A stretch of DNA of 64,000 bases from Atriophallophorus winterbourni (lineage: Eukaryota > Platyhelminthes > Trematoda > Plagiorchiida > Microphallidae): positions 17,636 through 81,635 of the forward strand of contig JACCGJ010023620.1 in assembly GCA_013407085.1 (NCBI GenBank), given 5' to 3'. Made by a program: the position numbers and the translations under genes. The notes beneath the pieces were generated by a model. It was given only the letters and a program-made list of their open reading frames with translations, did not search any database and was not told the origin of the DNA. Below, in pieces: positions 22,549 through 34,396 of this stretch; position 1 is the first letter of the stretch; every line of letters starts with the position of its first letter.

Positions 22549-23187
22549 CTTCCTCATCTTTTTAACAGATCAGCTCATCCTCTACACACAACTAATCATA
22601 AATTCCGTGAGCTGTTCGACATGATTCCACTGCATAACCATGTGTCCGACTTGACTCACAAAAGAAGATCAGAGTTACCGTCCGTTTTGGATTTAATCCT
22701 TACTTCCGAGGCAACAGCAGTTGAAGGTGTTGACTACATTGCCCCTCTCGGTCGAAGTGATCAGCTTGTGTTAGGTTTTGAATATGTATGCAGCGCTAGA
22801 CGAGTATGTGAGTCCGCAAAACTATTCAGAAGGATCGACTACGTGAGTTTACGTGACGCGCTTGGGTTAGTAAATTGGCGAGTGCTTGATCATCACAACA
22901 CGGAAACACATTGCACCGCAATCACAGAAAGACCTCAGTCAAACATATATCGAAATTCGCGATTTGTTAATGAACGAAGGTTAAGCGACTTTTGCTTTAA
23001 GCTACGTAGTCGCACTAAAAAATGGATCGGGCAAAGAAACTCTGCTTTGTTTCAACACAGAAATATCAAGACTGATGCGTCGTGGCAACAATTTTGCGGA
23101 ATTCGCAACAAAGTAAACACTCTCATCAAAAAAGACAAGCAAAATTACCATCGCTTTCAATCTTGGAAAATGGAAGGAAATCCTTAA
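22549..23187 (+). pseudogene. CR1-like ORF2, endonuclease end and linker
   Basis: The frame resumes after the LTR insertion: LPHLFN, then SELPSVLDLILTSE, GVDYIAPLGRSDQLVLGFEY (the SDH-type C-terminal endonuclease motif, here GRSDQ), and the basic linker to the RT. It ends at TAA 23185-23187, where the sister element at 63.9 kb continues (MEGNPKLLYRIV type), so this is an inactivating stop. Confidence 0.8.
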
Positions 23188-24859
23188 TTGCTTTATCGGA
23201 TTGTCAATGCTCGATCGAGCGTGAAACCAGGGGTGTTTCCTGTTCTTACTGACAAGGGATTAACAGTCTCAGCAAAGGAAACAGCTGATGCTCTCGCTCA
23301 ATTTTATGCTAAAGTATTTAGTCCGTTAGCGATTCGATCGACTGAAGAATTACCGCCATCAACAGTGACGCAACAGCTGACTGAGATCGAGATAAATCCA
23401 GCGATTATACAACGACATTTGTGTCAAATGAACCCTAGGAAATCCCATGGAGCGGATGGGATCACTCCGACTATACTAAAATCATGTGACCAGCAGCTGT
23501 GTGAACCTTTGTGTGAATTGTTCAAACATTCTCTAATTAAAGGAGTGGTGCAAACAGAGTGGAAGACAGGGGTAATTTCATCTATATACAAAGGCGGTAG
23601 ACGTTTAGATCCGGCAAATTAACGTCCTGTCACCCTACTTCCTGTGATATTCAAAGTTCTAGAGCGGATAGTGACAGAAAATATAGTTCATCACCTGGAA
23701 TCACAAAATATGCTATCTGTAGCGCAGCATGGTTTTCGTAAATCTCGCTCATGCTCGACAAACCTGTTGACGGTTTTAAATGACTGGACCCAAGCGGTTG
23801 ACGAAGGAGCTATTATCCACGCTTGTTATCTGGACATGTCTAAATCTTTCGATCGAGTTGATCATTTTCGACTATTACAAAAGCTGAAGCAGATGGGTAT
23901 CAGCGGACAGCTACTCATATGGCTACTCATGACACCAGCAGAATTCCTCTACTTCAAAAACTAATACTGAAATGAAAACAATTTTGATGAATCTCAGTGT
24001 AATTTTCACCAATGTACCGGAGACATCAGGGACACGTTTCTCGAGCAGAACTCACGACATTGAACAATGGTACCAGCTGTGTTTAATGATGGATATGAGC
24101 TCGATTTATAAACCTCATATTTATAAACGATCTACCGAACTTACTAGCATGTAAGCTTGTTTTATTCGCAGATGATGTAAAAATCTGGACGAAGGTCAAA
24201 TCTCTCGAGGACTGTCAAGTTCTGCAAGGAGATTTGAATAAGCTGCACCAGTGGTCAACACAAAACGAACTGTCATCACAAAAAGATGTCGGAATCTTAG
24301 TGTCTGGCACTTTGAAGAACAGCCTACAGTGCGAAGCCGTCTACAAGCGTGCGTGCAGCTTGCTAGGTTTACTGAAACGCATTTTCGGACGTTTCCCACC
24401 ACACTCACTCGCGAAATTACTAAACACTTACATACATCCTGTCGTTGACTACGCTGTACAAGCTTGGACGCCATGGATGAAAAAAACATCTCGCTCCTCG
24501 AACGAATTTATCACAAGGCAACCAAAATGGTTACCCGATTGAATAATTCACTTTTTGAGCGGCGACTGACCAGACTTGGATTGTGCACCCTCGAGCGCAG
24601 GCGTATCCTACACGACCTCACTCTGACATATCGAATCATCTACGCGAAATCCCACCCTATCAAACACCTCTTCAAGTTTGGTTCGGTTGTCCCCACACGC
24701 AGCCACCCTTTGACCCTTCAAATCCCACACTCACGATTGAATTGTCGTCGTCACTTCTTCGCTGTTCGTGTATGCTTCTTGTGGAATAGCTTGCCGACAG
24801 ATATTGTTACCTCAGCGAACGAGCACATCTTTAAACAAAGTTACGAAACCTTATGTTGA
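23188..24859 (+). pseudogene. CR1-like ORF2, reverse transcriptase
   Basis: Reverse transcriptase motifs in order: NPRKSHGADGITPTILK, VVQTEWKTGVISSIYKGGR, TAA at 23620, RPVTLLPVIFKVLERIV, QHGFRKSRSCSTNLL, ACYLDMSKSFDRVDH. At about 23925 the frame leaves the family and a foreign piece follows. From about 24150 the RT resumes in another frame with LVLFADDVKIW (FADD catalytic pair), LHQWSTQNEL, and after a further deletion KDVGILVSGTLKNSLQCEAVYKRA. It ends with the thumb/C-terminal HSRLNCRRHFFAVRVCFLWN (to 24859). The GVPQGSVLGP motif is lost in the replaced segment. The element is dead. Confidence 0.8.
23935..24145 (+). other. ORF1-like piece inside the reverse transcriptase
   Basis: This stretch, from ATGAAAACAATTTTGATGAA on, reads NLSVIFTNVPETSG and then HDIEQWYQLC. 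It resembles the ORF1 module at 20.64-20.76 kb (NLSVICTNITESE..HDLDKWSDIC). It replaces the RT segment between MGISGQLL and LFADD. A template switch or a second insertion with deletion would explain it. Confidence 0.55.
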
Positions 24860-25080
24860 GAACTACTGCGTTGGCCCCTACCTATTGATGTCTATATTTT
24901 TTTAACGCACGGAACTACCGTCCATCCAAAGATTCTTTTCCCTCAGTCTGTGTCGCCATTGAGGATTATTTTTGCTCCACCTATGAAGAACACGGATATG
25001 ATCATACAAGTAACGATTTTTTTAATTTTTTTATACGTATATCCTATGGTACTGTACAGCAATTTGCTTTTTTAACCATA

Positions 25081-25108
25081 AATCTTGAATCTTGAATCTT
25101 GAATCTTA
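25081..25108 (+). repeat. (AATCTTG)n tail of CR1-like LINE
   Basis: Four tandem AATCTTG units mark the 3' end of the plus-strand CR1-like element. Confidence 0.9.
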
Positions 25109-26145
25109 CTGCCTCATTCAATAACCTGCCTAAGTCGGCACCCCGATTCTCCTCATGTCGAAGAACCACGTTTATTAAGAATAACTTTCAAAAGCCAAGA
25201 AGAGATGGAAGACGTTATTCTAAACTCTCATTTGCTCAGTACATGTTCACATACTAAATGTCGCATACATGCCGATATTCCGTGGTAGGAGAGGAAAGGA
25301 AATTTAAACAATGCGAACATATCTGATCAACGCAGTGTTGTTTTTCTTGGTGTTTCAGAAAAAACTAACACTACTTCGGGAAGTGAAATACAGCACCACG
25401 ATTATAAACAGTGGCTCTGCGTTGCCGAAATCATCGGAGCTCACGAGTCAGTGGTGGTGGACACTTTTAGAATACCTCGGTCACCAAACTATAAAGGTGA
25501 CGGGCCAAAACCTTTGAAAGTAAAATTTTTAACGATAGGTATGATGGAATCAATTAGGGCTAACTGGAAAGATAACCATAGGAATCTCCCGAAGGATGTT
25601 AAATGCCACAGCCGTTTAAGATGTTTAGTATCATCCTCCGCTGGGTCAAAGCGACCACCTCGTTCTGCTATTTCAATATGTGCGCAACGCCAGTAGAATT
25701 GTAAAGCAAACAAAACGAAATACAAAAGTTGATTAAATTGGTTTGATGGAAACAATGGTAGTTTTTGATGAAAATAATATAAATTTTAGTGATCCGAACT
25801 CGCATTACACAACCCTGACAGATTACATAATCAATATTATACATTTCAATTTTGAACATGTCCCGAAACATAATAGCAAAGAAGACAATTCAGAATTCGC
25901 AGTAGGACTATAAAATGGTTGACAAAGCGAAATTTGGCATGGGCTATTCACAAGGTTGCCAGAACTGATTCGACGTGAGCAAACTTTCGCGAATTGCGGA
26001 ATCAAGTCACAAATCTCATCAGAGAGGACAAAAAATATCACCCGCTTCAGCTGGTGGTAAGAATGCAGCGAAATCCCAAACTGCTTTATCGAACTGTTAA
26101 CAACGCTACGAAGCTGAAACCCGGAGTATTTTTTGATCATGACAG
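25109..26145 (+). pseudogene. Second, decayed CR1-like LINE (ORF1 and linker parts)
   Basis: Directly after the tail of the previous element comes ORF1 sequence of a diverged relative: LNSHLLSTCSHTKCRIHADIPW, VVFLGVSEKTNTTSG, VVVDTFRIPRSPNYKGDGPK, then PLKVKFLTIGMMESIRANWK. From about 25960 the linker before RT is seen (NFRELRNQVTNLIREDKKYHPLQ, NPKLLYRTVNNATKLKPGVF). The endonuclease in between is deleted. Many stops are present. Confidence 0.7.
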
Positions 26146-26428
26146 TTGTACAGCTACGAGCTTTTTACCATAAATTCCTGAATCTAGTGTGTGTCACGTC
26201 TCGTGGGAATGACCAGGATCAGTGGTCGATTTTCCTACTAGCGTGTATCCTTGTCAATCTGATACAGGTGAACACGGTCAAGGTCAGTTGACACGGCGGT
26301 CCACATGCGTAAAAGTACATAACTAAAGAGGTCAAGCTTAACCTATTTTTGAAGAAAAGCAACAATCTAATTAACTAGCAGGTATAACGGGAGATAATAA
26401 CTATTTACCGTCGTAGCAGTGCCGAGCG
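26146..26428. other. Spacer, possibly 3' part of the Penelope-like fragment
   Basis: No ORF. It lies downstream (minus strand) of the GIY-YIG fragment and may be its 3' non-coding part. Confidence 0.3.
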
Positions 26429-26930
26429 CTAGATTATGGATATTTCTACCGCATGCACCTTATTGACCGCCTTGGCAATTTCGACCGCCTCCGCATGTAA
26501 ACGTTCGCTATACGGTTTTATACCGCATCTTAATATTTCCACATTGTCTAGATCGACGCTGTGGCCGTATCTAAAACGTGCTCCGCCAATCGGAATCACG
26601 AATAAGGGATTGATAATCCCTCGCATCCCGGCGCTGTTTCCGGACACGCTTTCAGTGTTCTTCGATTCTAGTGTGAATTTCTCTGGAAGACTGCCATATG
26701 TAAACACCCGAACAGTGCTTACAGTTGATTTTGTAGATGCTGTTCGTGACGCTAGATAAAGGTGTCTTTTCCTCGGGGCGCATCAGAACCAAACGGATAA
26801 TTTTCCCTTTCTTATTAGTCACACGTATGGCCGTCTGGTTCAAGATTCTACGTATCGCTTCAGATGTACATTTTACGTAAGATATACAAACTGTATCTCG
26901 CCAATCTCTGATTTTTATGACGAGCTTTTG
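26429..26930 (-). pseudogene. Penelope-like element, GIY-YIG endonuclease fragment
   Basis: On the minus strand the order is IRLVLMRPEEKTPLSS, SIYKINCKHCSGVYIWQSSR, REIHTRIEEH (26843-26652). In an overlapping frame follow GGARFRYGHSVDLDNVEILR and YSERLHAEAVEIAKAVNK (to 26429). This is the C-terminal GIY-YIG endonuclease of Penelope-like retroelements with its CxxC cysteines and the downstream GHxxDxDxVxIL block. A frameshift separates the two parts. The conserved glycine of VYIG is W here. RT is absent, so this is only a 3' fragment. Confidence 0.75.
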
Positions 26931-27666
26931 TTACAGAAGTGAAACGATACCCAAAAACTACTCTAACCGATTCCACTCAAATTTCTCATCATTATGAATA
27001 CACGATCGGTCCCAAGCATATTCCAATCGATTGCAGACCTAATCTTACTTTACATAACATTCCATACCCCGAACCATCCCAAACATATTCCGATCGATTG
27101 CTGAACACTATGATGGTCCTATTTGTAGTCTGTTACGATCACCTAAATGCTTTCAGTATTCACTATTAGTTAATACTCTGATTAATAATTGTTTATGTTC
27201 AGAAAATCGAACATTTTGCAACCTCGCAGGATTACGGCTTTTGAATACACCGGGACGACACGATAATATTTCTCGCATAAGCCTGACAGCACTTTCAGGT
27301 AAATCATAATTCGTGTTTATGAAAAGAAAGTTTGCGATGAATTGATTAGAGCATATTTTTGGTAGCATTTCGCTTCTGACACAGAAGTTTCGTAAAAATC
27401 TTTGGTGTCAGCACGAACAGGGTTCAGGTTTCAATTGCAATTACCTGATCAAACCTACATTACCTAAGGTAGACAGGCTAGATCAAGGCAAATTTATCCG
27501 CCCATTACGTGTGTTAAACCCCGAATTGATTATTTTTATAATGCACGTGCTAATAACGTCCGCGTAATCTGTGTGCACCCACGGTAATCGTTGCAAGCTG
27601 CATCTTGTATAATCACTTAATTGCTTTGTCAGTGCATGTGTGAACAATGTCCACTGACCGATAAGG
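26931..27666. other. Left flank of the macro-repeat
   Basis: No gene was recognised. About 27313-27420 is related to 48331-48440 (shared blocks AAAGAAAGTTTG.GATGAAT and CTTCTGACACAG). Similar sequence therefore lies to the left of both macro-repeat copies. Confidence 0.45.
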
Positions 27667-30600
27667 CTACTTGCTTTGACGTCAAACGGTTTATTGGCAT
27701 TGATTTGCTGTTGAAATGTAGTGCATTCCTAAGGAATTATCGCCCATTCAGTTATCATGAAGTCTTTAATTTTGTTTTAGTATTTGACATGATTTTAGCA
27801 TTCATGGTGCTGGTTGAAATACATAGACTTGTTTGATAATTATCAGAATACTTGTTTGTAACAATAACCAAGCTTATTTTCGAATTGCATGAGGATTCAC
27901 GAATGGCGATGTCGCTCACACCGGACTCGTTTGAACGTTAGAAGTTGCGTCATTCCAGTCGGCTGCATCTTCAAACTCGCGCGTTTCAGCTCATAACATT
28001 CAGAGGTGAGTTCTTGCTTACATAATCAAAAACGTCATACGGTTCATTTGCATTCATTTGACGTTGAAATATAGTGCATTTCTAATGTATTATTGCACAT
28101 TCAGTTGACATGAAGACTTTATGTTTGTCTTAGTACTTGATATGCTTTTATCATTCATGATGCTGTTTGACATACATACATTTCTTTGATAATTATCACA
28201 ATCCTTGTTTGTAACACTGGCCAAGATTACATTCGAATAGCATGAGAATTCACGAATGGCAATATTGTTCAGACCTCACTCGTGTAAACGTTGGGAATTG
28301 CGTCTTTCCAGTCTGTGGCATCTTCAAACCCGCGAGTTTAAGCTTGAAATATTCAACGGTGACTTCTTGCTTACATCATCAAAAACGTCAAAGAGTTTAT
28401 TGGCATTGATTTGCTGTTAAAGTCTAGAGCATTCCTAAGGAATTATCGCCTATTCAGTTAACATGAAGTCTTCAATTTTGTTTTAGTATTTGACATGATT
28501 TTAGCATTCTTGGTGCTGGTATAAATACATAGACTTGTTTGATAATCATCAGAATACTTGTTTGTAACAATAACCAAGCTTATTTTCGAATTGCATGAGG
28601 ATTCACGAATAGCGATATTGCTCACACCGGACTAATTTAAACGTTAGGATTTGCGTCATTCCAGTCGGCTGCATCTTCAAACTCGCGCGTTTCAGCTTAT
28701 AACATTCAGAGGTGAGTTCTTGCTTACATCATCAGAAACGTCATACGGTTTATTTGCATTCATTTGACGTTAAAGTATAGTGCATTTCTAATGTATTATT
28801 GCCCATTCAGTTAACATGAAGACTTTATATTTGTTTTAGTACTTGATATGCTTTTATCATTCATGATGCTGTTTGACATACATACATTTCTTTGATAATT
28901 ATCAGAATACTTGTTTGTAACACTGGCCAAGATTACATTCGAATGGCATGAGAATTCACGAATGGCGATATTGTTCTGACCTCACTCGTGTAAAAGTTGC
29001 GAATTGCGTCTTTCCAGTCTGTGGCATCTTCAAACTCGCGAGTTTAAGCTTGAAATATTCAACGGTGACTTCTTGCTTACATCATCAAAAACGTCAAACG
29101 GTTTATTGGCATTGATTTCCTGTTAAAGTCTAGAGCATTCCTAAGGAATTATCGCCCATTCAGTTAACATGAATCTTTAATTTTGTTTCAGTATTTGACA
29201 TGATTTTATCATTCATGGTGCTGGTTGAAATACATAGACTTGTTTGATAATTATCAGAATACTTGTTTGCAACAATAACCAAGCTTATTTTCGAATTGCA
29301 TGAGAATTCACGAATGGCGATATTGCTCACACCGGACTCGTTTAAACGTTAGGATTTGCGTCATTCCAGTCGGCTGCATCTTCAAACTCGCACGTTTCAA
29401 CTTATAACATTCAGAATTGAGTTCTTGCTTACATCATCAAAAATGTCATACGGTTAATTTGCATTCATTTAACGTTAAAGTATAGTGCATTCCTGATGTA
29501 TTATTGCCCATTCAGTTAACATGAAGACTTTATATTTGTCTTAGTACTTGATATGCTTTTATCATTCATGATGCTGTTTGACATACATACATTTCTTTGA
29601 TAGTTATCAGAATACTTGTTTGTAACACTGGTCAAGTTTACATTCGAATAGCATGAGAATTCACGAATTGTAATATCGTTCAGACTTCACTCGTGTAAAC
29701 TTTGGGAATTGCGTCTTTCCAGTCTGTGGCATCTTCAAACTCGCGAGTTTAAGGTTGAAATATTCAACGGTGACTTCTTGCTTACATCATCAAAAACGTT
29801 AAACGGTTTTTTGGCATTGATTTGCTGTTAGAGTGTAGTGCATTCCTGAGGAATTATCTCACATTCAGTTAACATGAAGTCTTTATTTTTGTTTCAGTAT
29901 TTAACATGATTTTAGCATTCATGATGCTGTTTGACATACATACATTTCTTTGATAATCATCAGAATACTTGTTTGTAACACTGGCCAAGATTACATTCGA
30001 ATAGCATGAGAATTCACGAATTGTAATACCGTTCAGACTTCACTCGTGTAAATTTTGGGAATTGCGTCTTTCCAGTCTGTGGCATCTTCAAACTCGCGAG
30101 TTTAAGCTTGAAATATTCAACGGTGACTTCTTGCCCTCATCATCAAAAACGTCAAACGGTTTATTGGCATTGATTTGCTGTTAAAGTCTAGTGCATTCCT
30201 AAGGAATTATCGCCCATTCAGTTAACATGAAGTCTTTAATTTTGTTTCAGTATTCGACATGATTTTAGCATTCATGGTGCTGGTTGAAATACATAGACTT
30301 GTTAGATAATTATCAGAATACTTGTTCGTAACAATAACCAAGCTTATTTTCGAATTGCATGAGAATTCACGAATGGCGGTATTGCTTACAGCGGACTCGT
30401 TTAAACGTTGGGATTTGCGTCATTCTAGTCGGCTGCATCTTCAAACTCGCGCGTTTTAACTTATGACATCCAGAGGTGAGTTCTTGCTTACATCATCAAA
30501 AACGTCATACGATTTATTTGCATTCATTTAACGTCAAAGTATAGTGCATTCCTGATGTATTATTGCCCATTCAGTTAACATGAAGACTTTATATTTGTCT

Positions 30601-32353
30601 TAGTACTTGATATGCTTTTATCATTCATGATGCTGTTTGACATACATACATTTCTTTGATAATTATCAGGATACTTGTTTGTAACACTGGCCAAGATTAC
30701 ATTCGAATAGCATGAGAATTCACGAATTGTAATATCGTTCAGACTTCACTCGTGTAAACTTTGGGAATTGCGTCTTTCCAGTCTGTGGCATCTTCAAACT
30801 CGCGAGTTTAATCTTGAAATATTCAACGGTGACTTCTTGCCCTCATCATCAAAAACGTCAAACGGTTTATTGGCATTGATTTGCTGTTTAAGTCTAGTGC
30901 ATTCCTGAGGAATTATCGCCCATTCAGTTAACATGAAGTCTTTAATTTTGTTTCAGTATTCGACATGATTTTAGCATTCATGATGCTGTTTGACATACAT
31001 ACATTTCTTTGATAATTATCAGAATACTTGTTTGTAACACTGGCCAAGATTACATTCGAATAGCATGAGAATTCACGAATTGTAATATCGTTCAGACTTC
31101 ACTCGTGTAAACTTTGGGAATTGCGTCTTTCCAGTCTGTGGCATCTTCAAACTCGCGAGTTTAAGCTTGAAATATTCAACGGTGACTTCTTGCCCTCATC
31201 ATCAAAAACGTCAAACAGTTTATTGGCATTGATTTGCTGTTAAAGTCTAGTGCATTCCTAAGGAATTATCGCCCATTCAGTTAACATGAAGTCTTTAATT
31301 TTGTTTCAGTATTCGACATTATTTTAGCATTCATGGTGCTGGTTGAAATACATAGACTTGTTTGATAATTATCGGAATACTTGTTTGTAACAATAACCAA
31401 GCTTATTTTCGAATTGCATGAGAATTCACGAATAGCGATATTGCGCACACCGGACTCGTTTAAACGTTAGGATTTGCGTCATTTCAGTCGGCTGCATCTT
31501 CAAACTCGCGGGTTTCAGCTTATAACATCCAGAGGTGAGTTCTTGCTTACATCATCAAAAACGTCATACTGTTTATTTGTATTCATTCAACGTTAAAGTA
31601 TAGTGCATTTCTAATGTATTATTGCCCATTCAGTTAACATGAAGACTTTATATTTGTATTAGCTCTAGATATGCTGTTATCATTCATGATGCTGTTTGAC
31701 ATACATACATTTCTTTGATGATTATCAGAATACTTGTTTGTAACACTGGCCAAGATTACATTCGAATAGCATGAGAATTCACGAATTGTAATATCGTTCA
31801 GACTTCACTCGTGTAAACGTTGGGAATTGCGTCTTTCCAGTCTGTGGCATCTTCAAACTCGCGAGTTTAAGCTTGAAATATTCAACGGTGACTTCTTGCT
31901 TACATCATCAGAAACGTCAAACAGTTTATTGGCATTGATTTGCTGTTAAAGTCTAGTGCATTCCTAAGGAATTATCGCCCATTCAGTTAACATGAAGTCT
32001 TTAATTCTGTTTCAGTATTTGACATGATTTTGGCATTTATGGTGCTGGTTGAAATACACAGACTTGTTTGATAATTATCAGAATACTTGTTTGTACCAAT
32101 AACCAAGCTTATTTTCGAATTGCATGAGAATTCACGAATGGCGATGTTGCTCACACCGGACTCGTTTAAACGTTAGGATTTGCGTCATTCCAGTCGGCTG
32201 CATCTTCAAACTCGCGCGTTTCAGCTTATAACATTCAGAGGTGAGTTCTTGCTTACATCATCAAAAACGTCATACGGTTTGTTTGCATTCATTTGACGTT
32301 ACAATGTAGTGCATTTCTAATGTATTATTGCCCATTCAGTTAACATGAAGACT
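27667..32353 (+). repeat. Satellite 1 array, forward orientation, copy 1
   Basis: About thirteen monomers of ~350-353 bp. The landmark TGCATT[TC]CT recurs near 27722, 28074, 28428, 28780, 29133, 29486, 29838, 30191, 30544, 30896, 31247, 31601, 31957 and 32309. Two subtypes alternate. Subtype A has AACCAAGCTTATTTTCGAAT and CACACCGGACTCG. Subtype B has CTGGCCAAGATTACATTCGA and CAGACTTCACTCG. A third, hybrid type starts as A and continues as B. The basic higher-order unit is therefore a ~705-bp dimer. No coding potential is apparent. Organisation into W- or heterochromatin-type DNA is possible but not shown. Confidence 0.95.
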
Positions 32354-34396
32354 GCAAGAACTGCAAGAACTCACCGTTGAACGTTTCAGCTGAAACGCGC
32401 GAGTTGGAAGATCAGCAGACTGGAATGACGTAACTACTAACGTTTGAATGAGTCATGTCTGAACAATATCGTCATTCGTGAATTCCAATGCAATTGCAAA
32501 ATAATCTCGGTTAGTTTTACAACCAAGTAATCTGATGATTGTCAAACAAGTCTATGTATTTCAACCAGCACCATGAATTCCAAAGTCTTATCAAAAACAA
32601 AAATGAAGTCTTCATTTTAACTGAATGGGCAATAATACATTAGGAATGCACTATACTTCAACATCAAATCAATGCCAATGAACCGTATGACGTTTTTGAT
32701 GATGTAAGCAAAAACTCACCGTTGAATGTTTCAAGCTGAAACGCGCGAGTTTGAAGATGCAGCAGACGGAATGACGCAACTCCTAACGTTTAAACATGTC
32801 CGGTGTGGGCAATATCGCCATTCGAGAATTCTCATGCATTTCTAAAATAATCTTGGTCAGTTGTTAAAAAAACGTATTCTGATAATTATCAAAGATATGT
32901 ATGTATTTGAACCAGCACCATGAATAATAATATCATATCAAATACTACGACAAAAATAAAGTCTTCATGTTAACTGAATGGGCGATAATACATTACGATT
33001 GCACTATACTTTGCCATCAATTCAATGCATATAAACCGTATGACGTTTTCGATGATGTAAAAAAGAACTCACCGTTGAATGACTGAAGCAGAAACGCGCG
33101 ACTTCTAAGGTGCAGCAGACTGAAATGACGCAACTCCTTATGTTTAAACGAGTCCGGTGTGAGCAATATCGCCGTTCGTGAATTCTCATGCAATTCGAAA
33201 ATAAACTGGGTCTGTTGTTACAAAAACGTATTCTGTAAATTATCAAAGATATGTATGTATTTGAACCAGCAACATGAATAATAATATCAAATCAGATACT
33301 ACGACAAATATAAAGTCCTCATGTTAACTGAATGGGCGAAAATACATTAGGAATACACTATACTTTAACATCAAATCAATGCAAATAAACCGTATGACGT
33401 TGTTGATAATGTAAGCAAGGACTCATCGTTGAATGTTTCAAGCTGAAACGCGCGAGTTTGAAGCTGCAGCAGACTGAAATGACGCATCTCCTTATGTTTA
33501 AACGAGTCCGGTGTGAGCAATATCGCCATTGGTGAATTCCCATGCAATTCAAAAATAATCTTGGTCAGTTGTTAAAAAAGGTATTCTGATAATTATCAAA
33601 GATATGTATGTATTTGAACCAGTACCATGAATAATAATATCATATCAAATACAACGACAAAAATAAAGTCTTCATGTTAACTGAATGGGCGATAATACAT
33701 TAGGATTGCACTATACTTTGCCATCAATTCGATGCAAATAAACCGTATGACGTTTTTGATGATGTAAGAAAGAACTGACAGTTGAATGATTGAAGCAGAA
33801 ACGCGCGGTTTTCAAGATGCAGCAGACTGAAATGACGCAACTCCTTATGTTTAAACGAGTCTGGTATGAGCAATATCGCCATTGGTGAATTCTCATGCAA
33901 TTCGAAAATAATCTTGGTCTGTTGTTACAAAAACGTATTCTGAATAATAATATCATATCAAATACTACGACAAATATAAAGTCTATATGTTAACTAATTG
34001 GGCGATAAAACATTAGGAATGCACTATACTTCAACATCAATTCAATGCTAATAAAGCGTTTGATCTTATTGATGATGTAAGCAAGAACTCACCGTTGAAT
34101 GTTTCAAGCTGAAACGCGCGACTTTGAAGATGCACCAGACTGAAATGACGCAACTCCTAACGAACCATCTGTGAACAATATCGCCATTCGTGAATTCTCA
34201 TGTAATTCGAAAATAATCTTGGTCAGTTGTTACAAAAACGTATTCTGATAATAATCAAAGATATGTATGTATTTTAACGAGCACCAAGAATGCTAAAATC
34301 ATATCAAATACTAAGACAAAAATAAAGTCTTCATGTTAACTGAATGGGCTATAATACATTAGAAATCCACTATACTTTAACATCAAATCAATGAAT
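32354..34396 (-). repeat. Satellite 1 array, inverted orientation, copy 1
   Basis: At GAAGACT|GCAAGAACTGCAAGAACTC the monomers switch to the reverse complement and continue for about six units of ~345 bp. They are more diverged from each other than the forward monomers are. Small ORFs here (33022-33246, 33711-33956 minus) only reflect monomer periodicity. Confidence 0.9.

Larger units (their letters stand above)
19870..25110 (+). mobile_element. Nearly full-length CR1-like LINE
   Basis: This element has ORF1 (from 19926), an overlapping ORF2 with endonuclease and reverse transcriptase, and a 3' tail of four AATCTTG units (25081-25108). CR1-clade elements end in such short repeats instead of poly-A. 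The 5' end is approximate. It contains a 684-bp LTR insertion (21860-22543) and a foreign ORF1-like piece at about 23.93-24.15 kb. ORF1 has one stop and ORF2 has several, so it is no longer autonomous. Confidence 0.85.

Noticed and set aside
33022..33956. Repeated ~80-aa minus-strand ORFs with cysteines (CCxLxxARFCF)
   Set aside because: They are frames inside satellite monomers, interrupted in many units, with no sign of selection for coding.
27667..34396. CRISPR-like repeat array
   Set aside because: Units of ~350 bp are whole-length homologous, with no short repeat plus unique spacer pattern. This is satellite DNA of a eukaryote.
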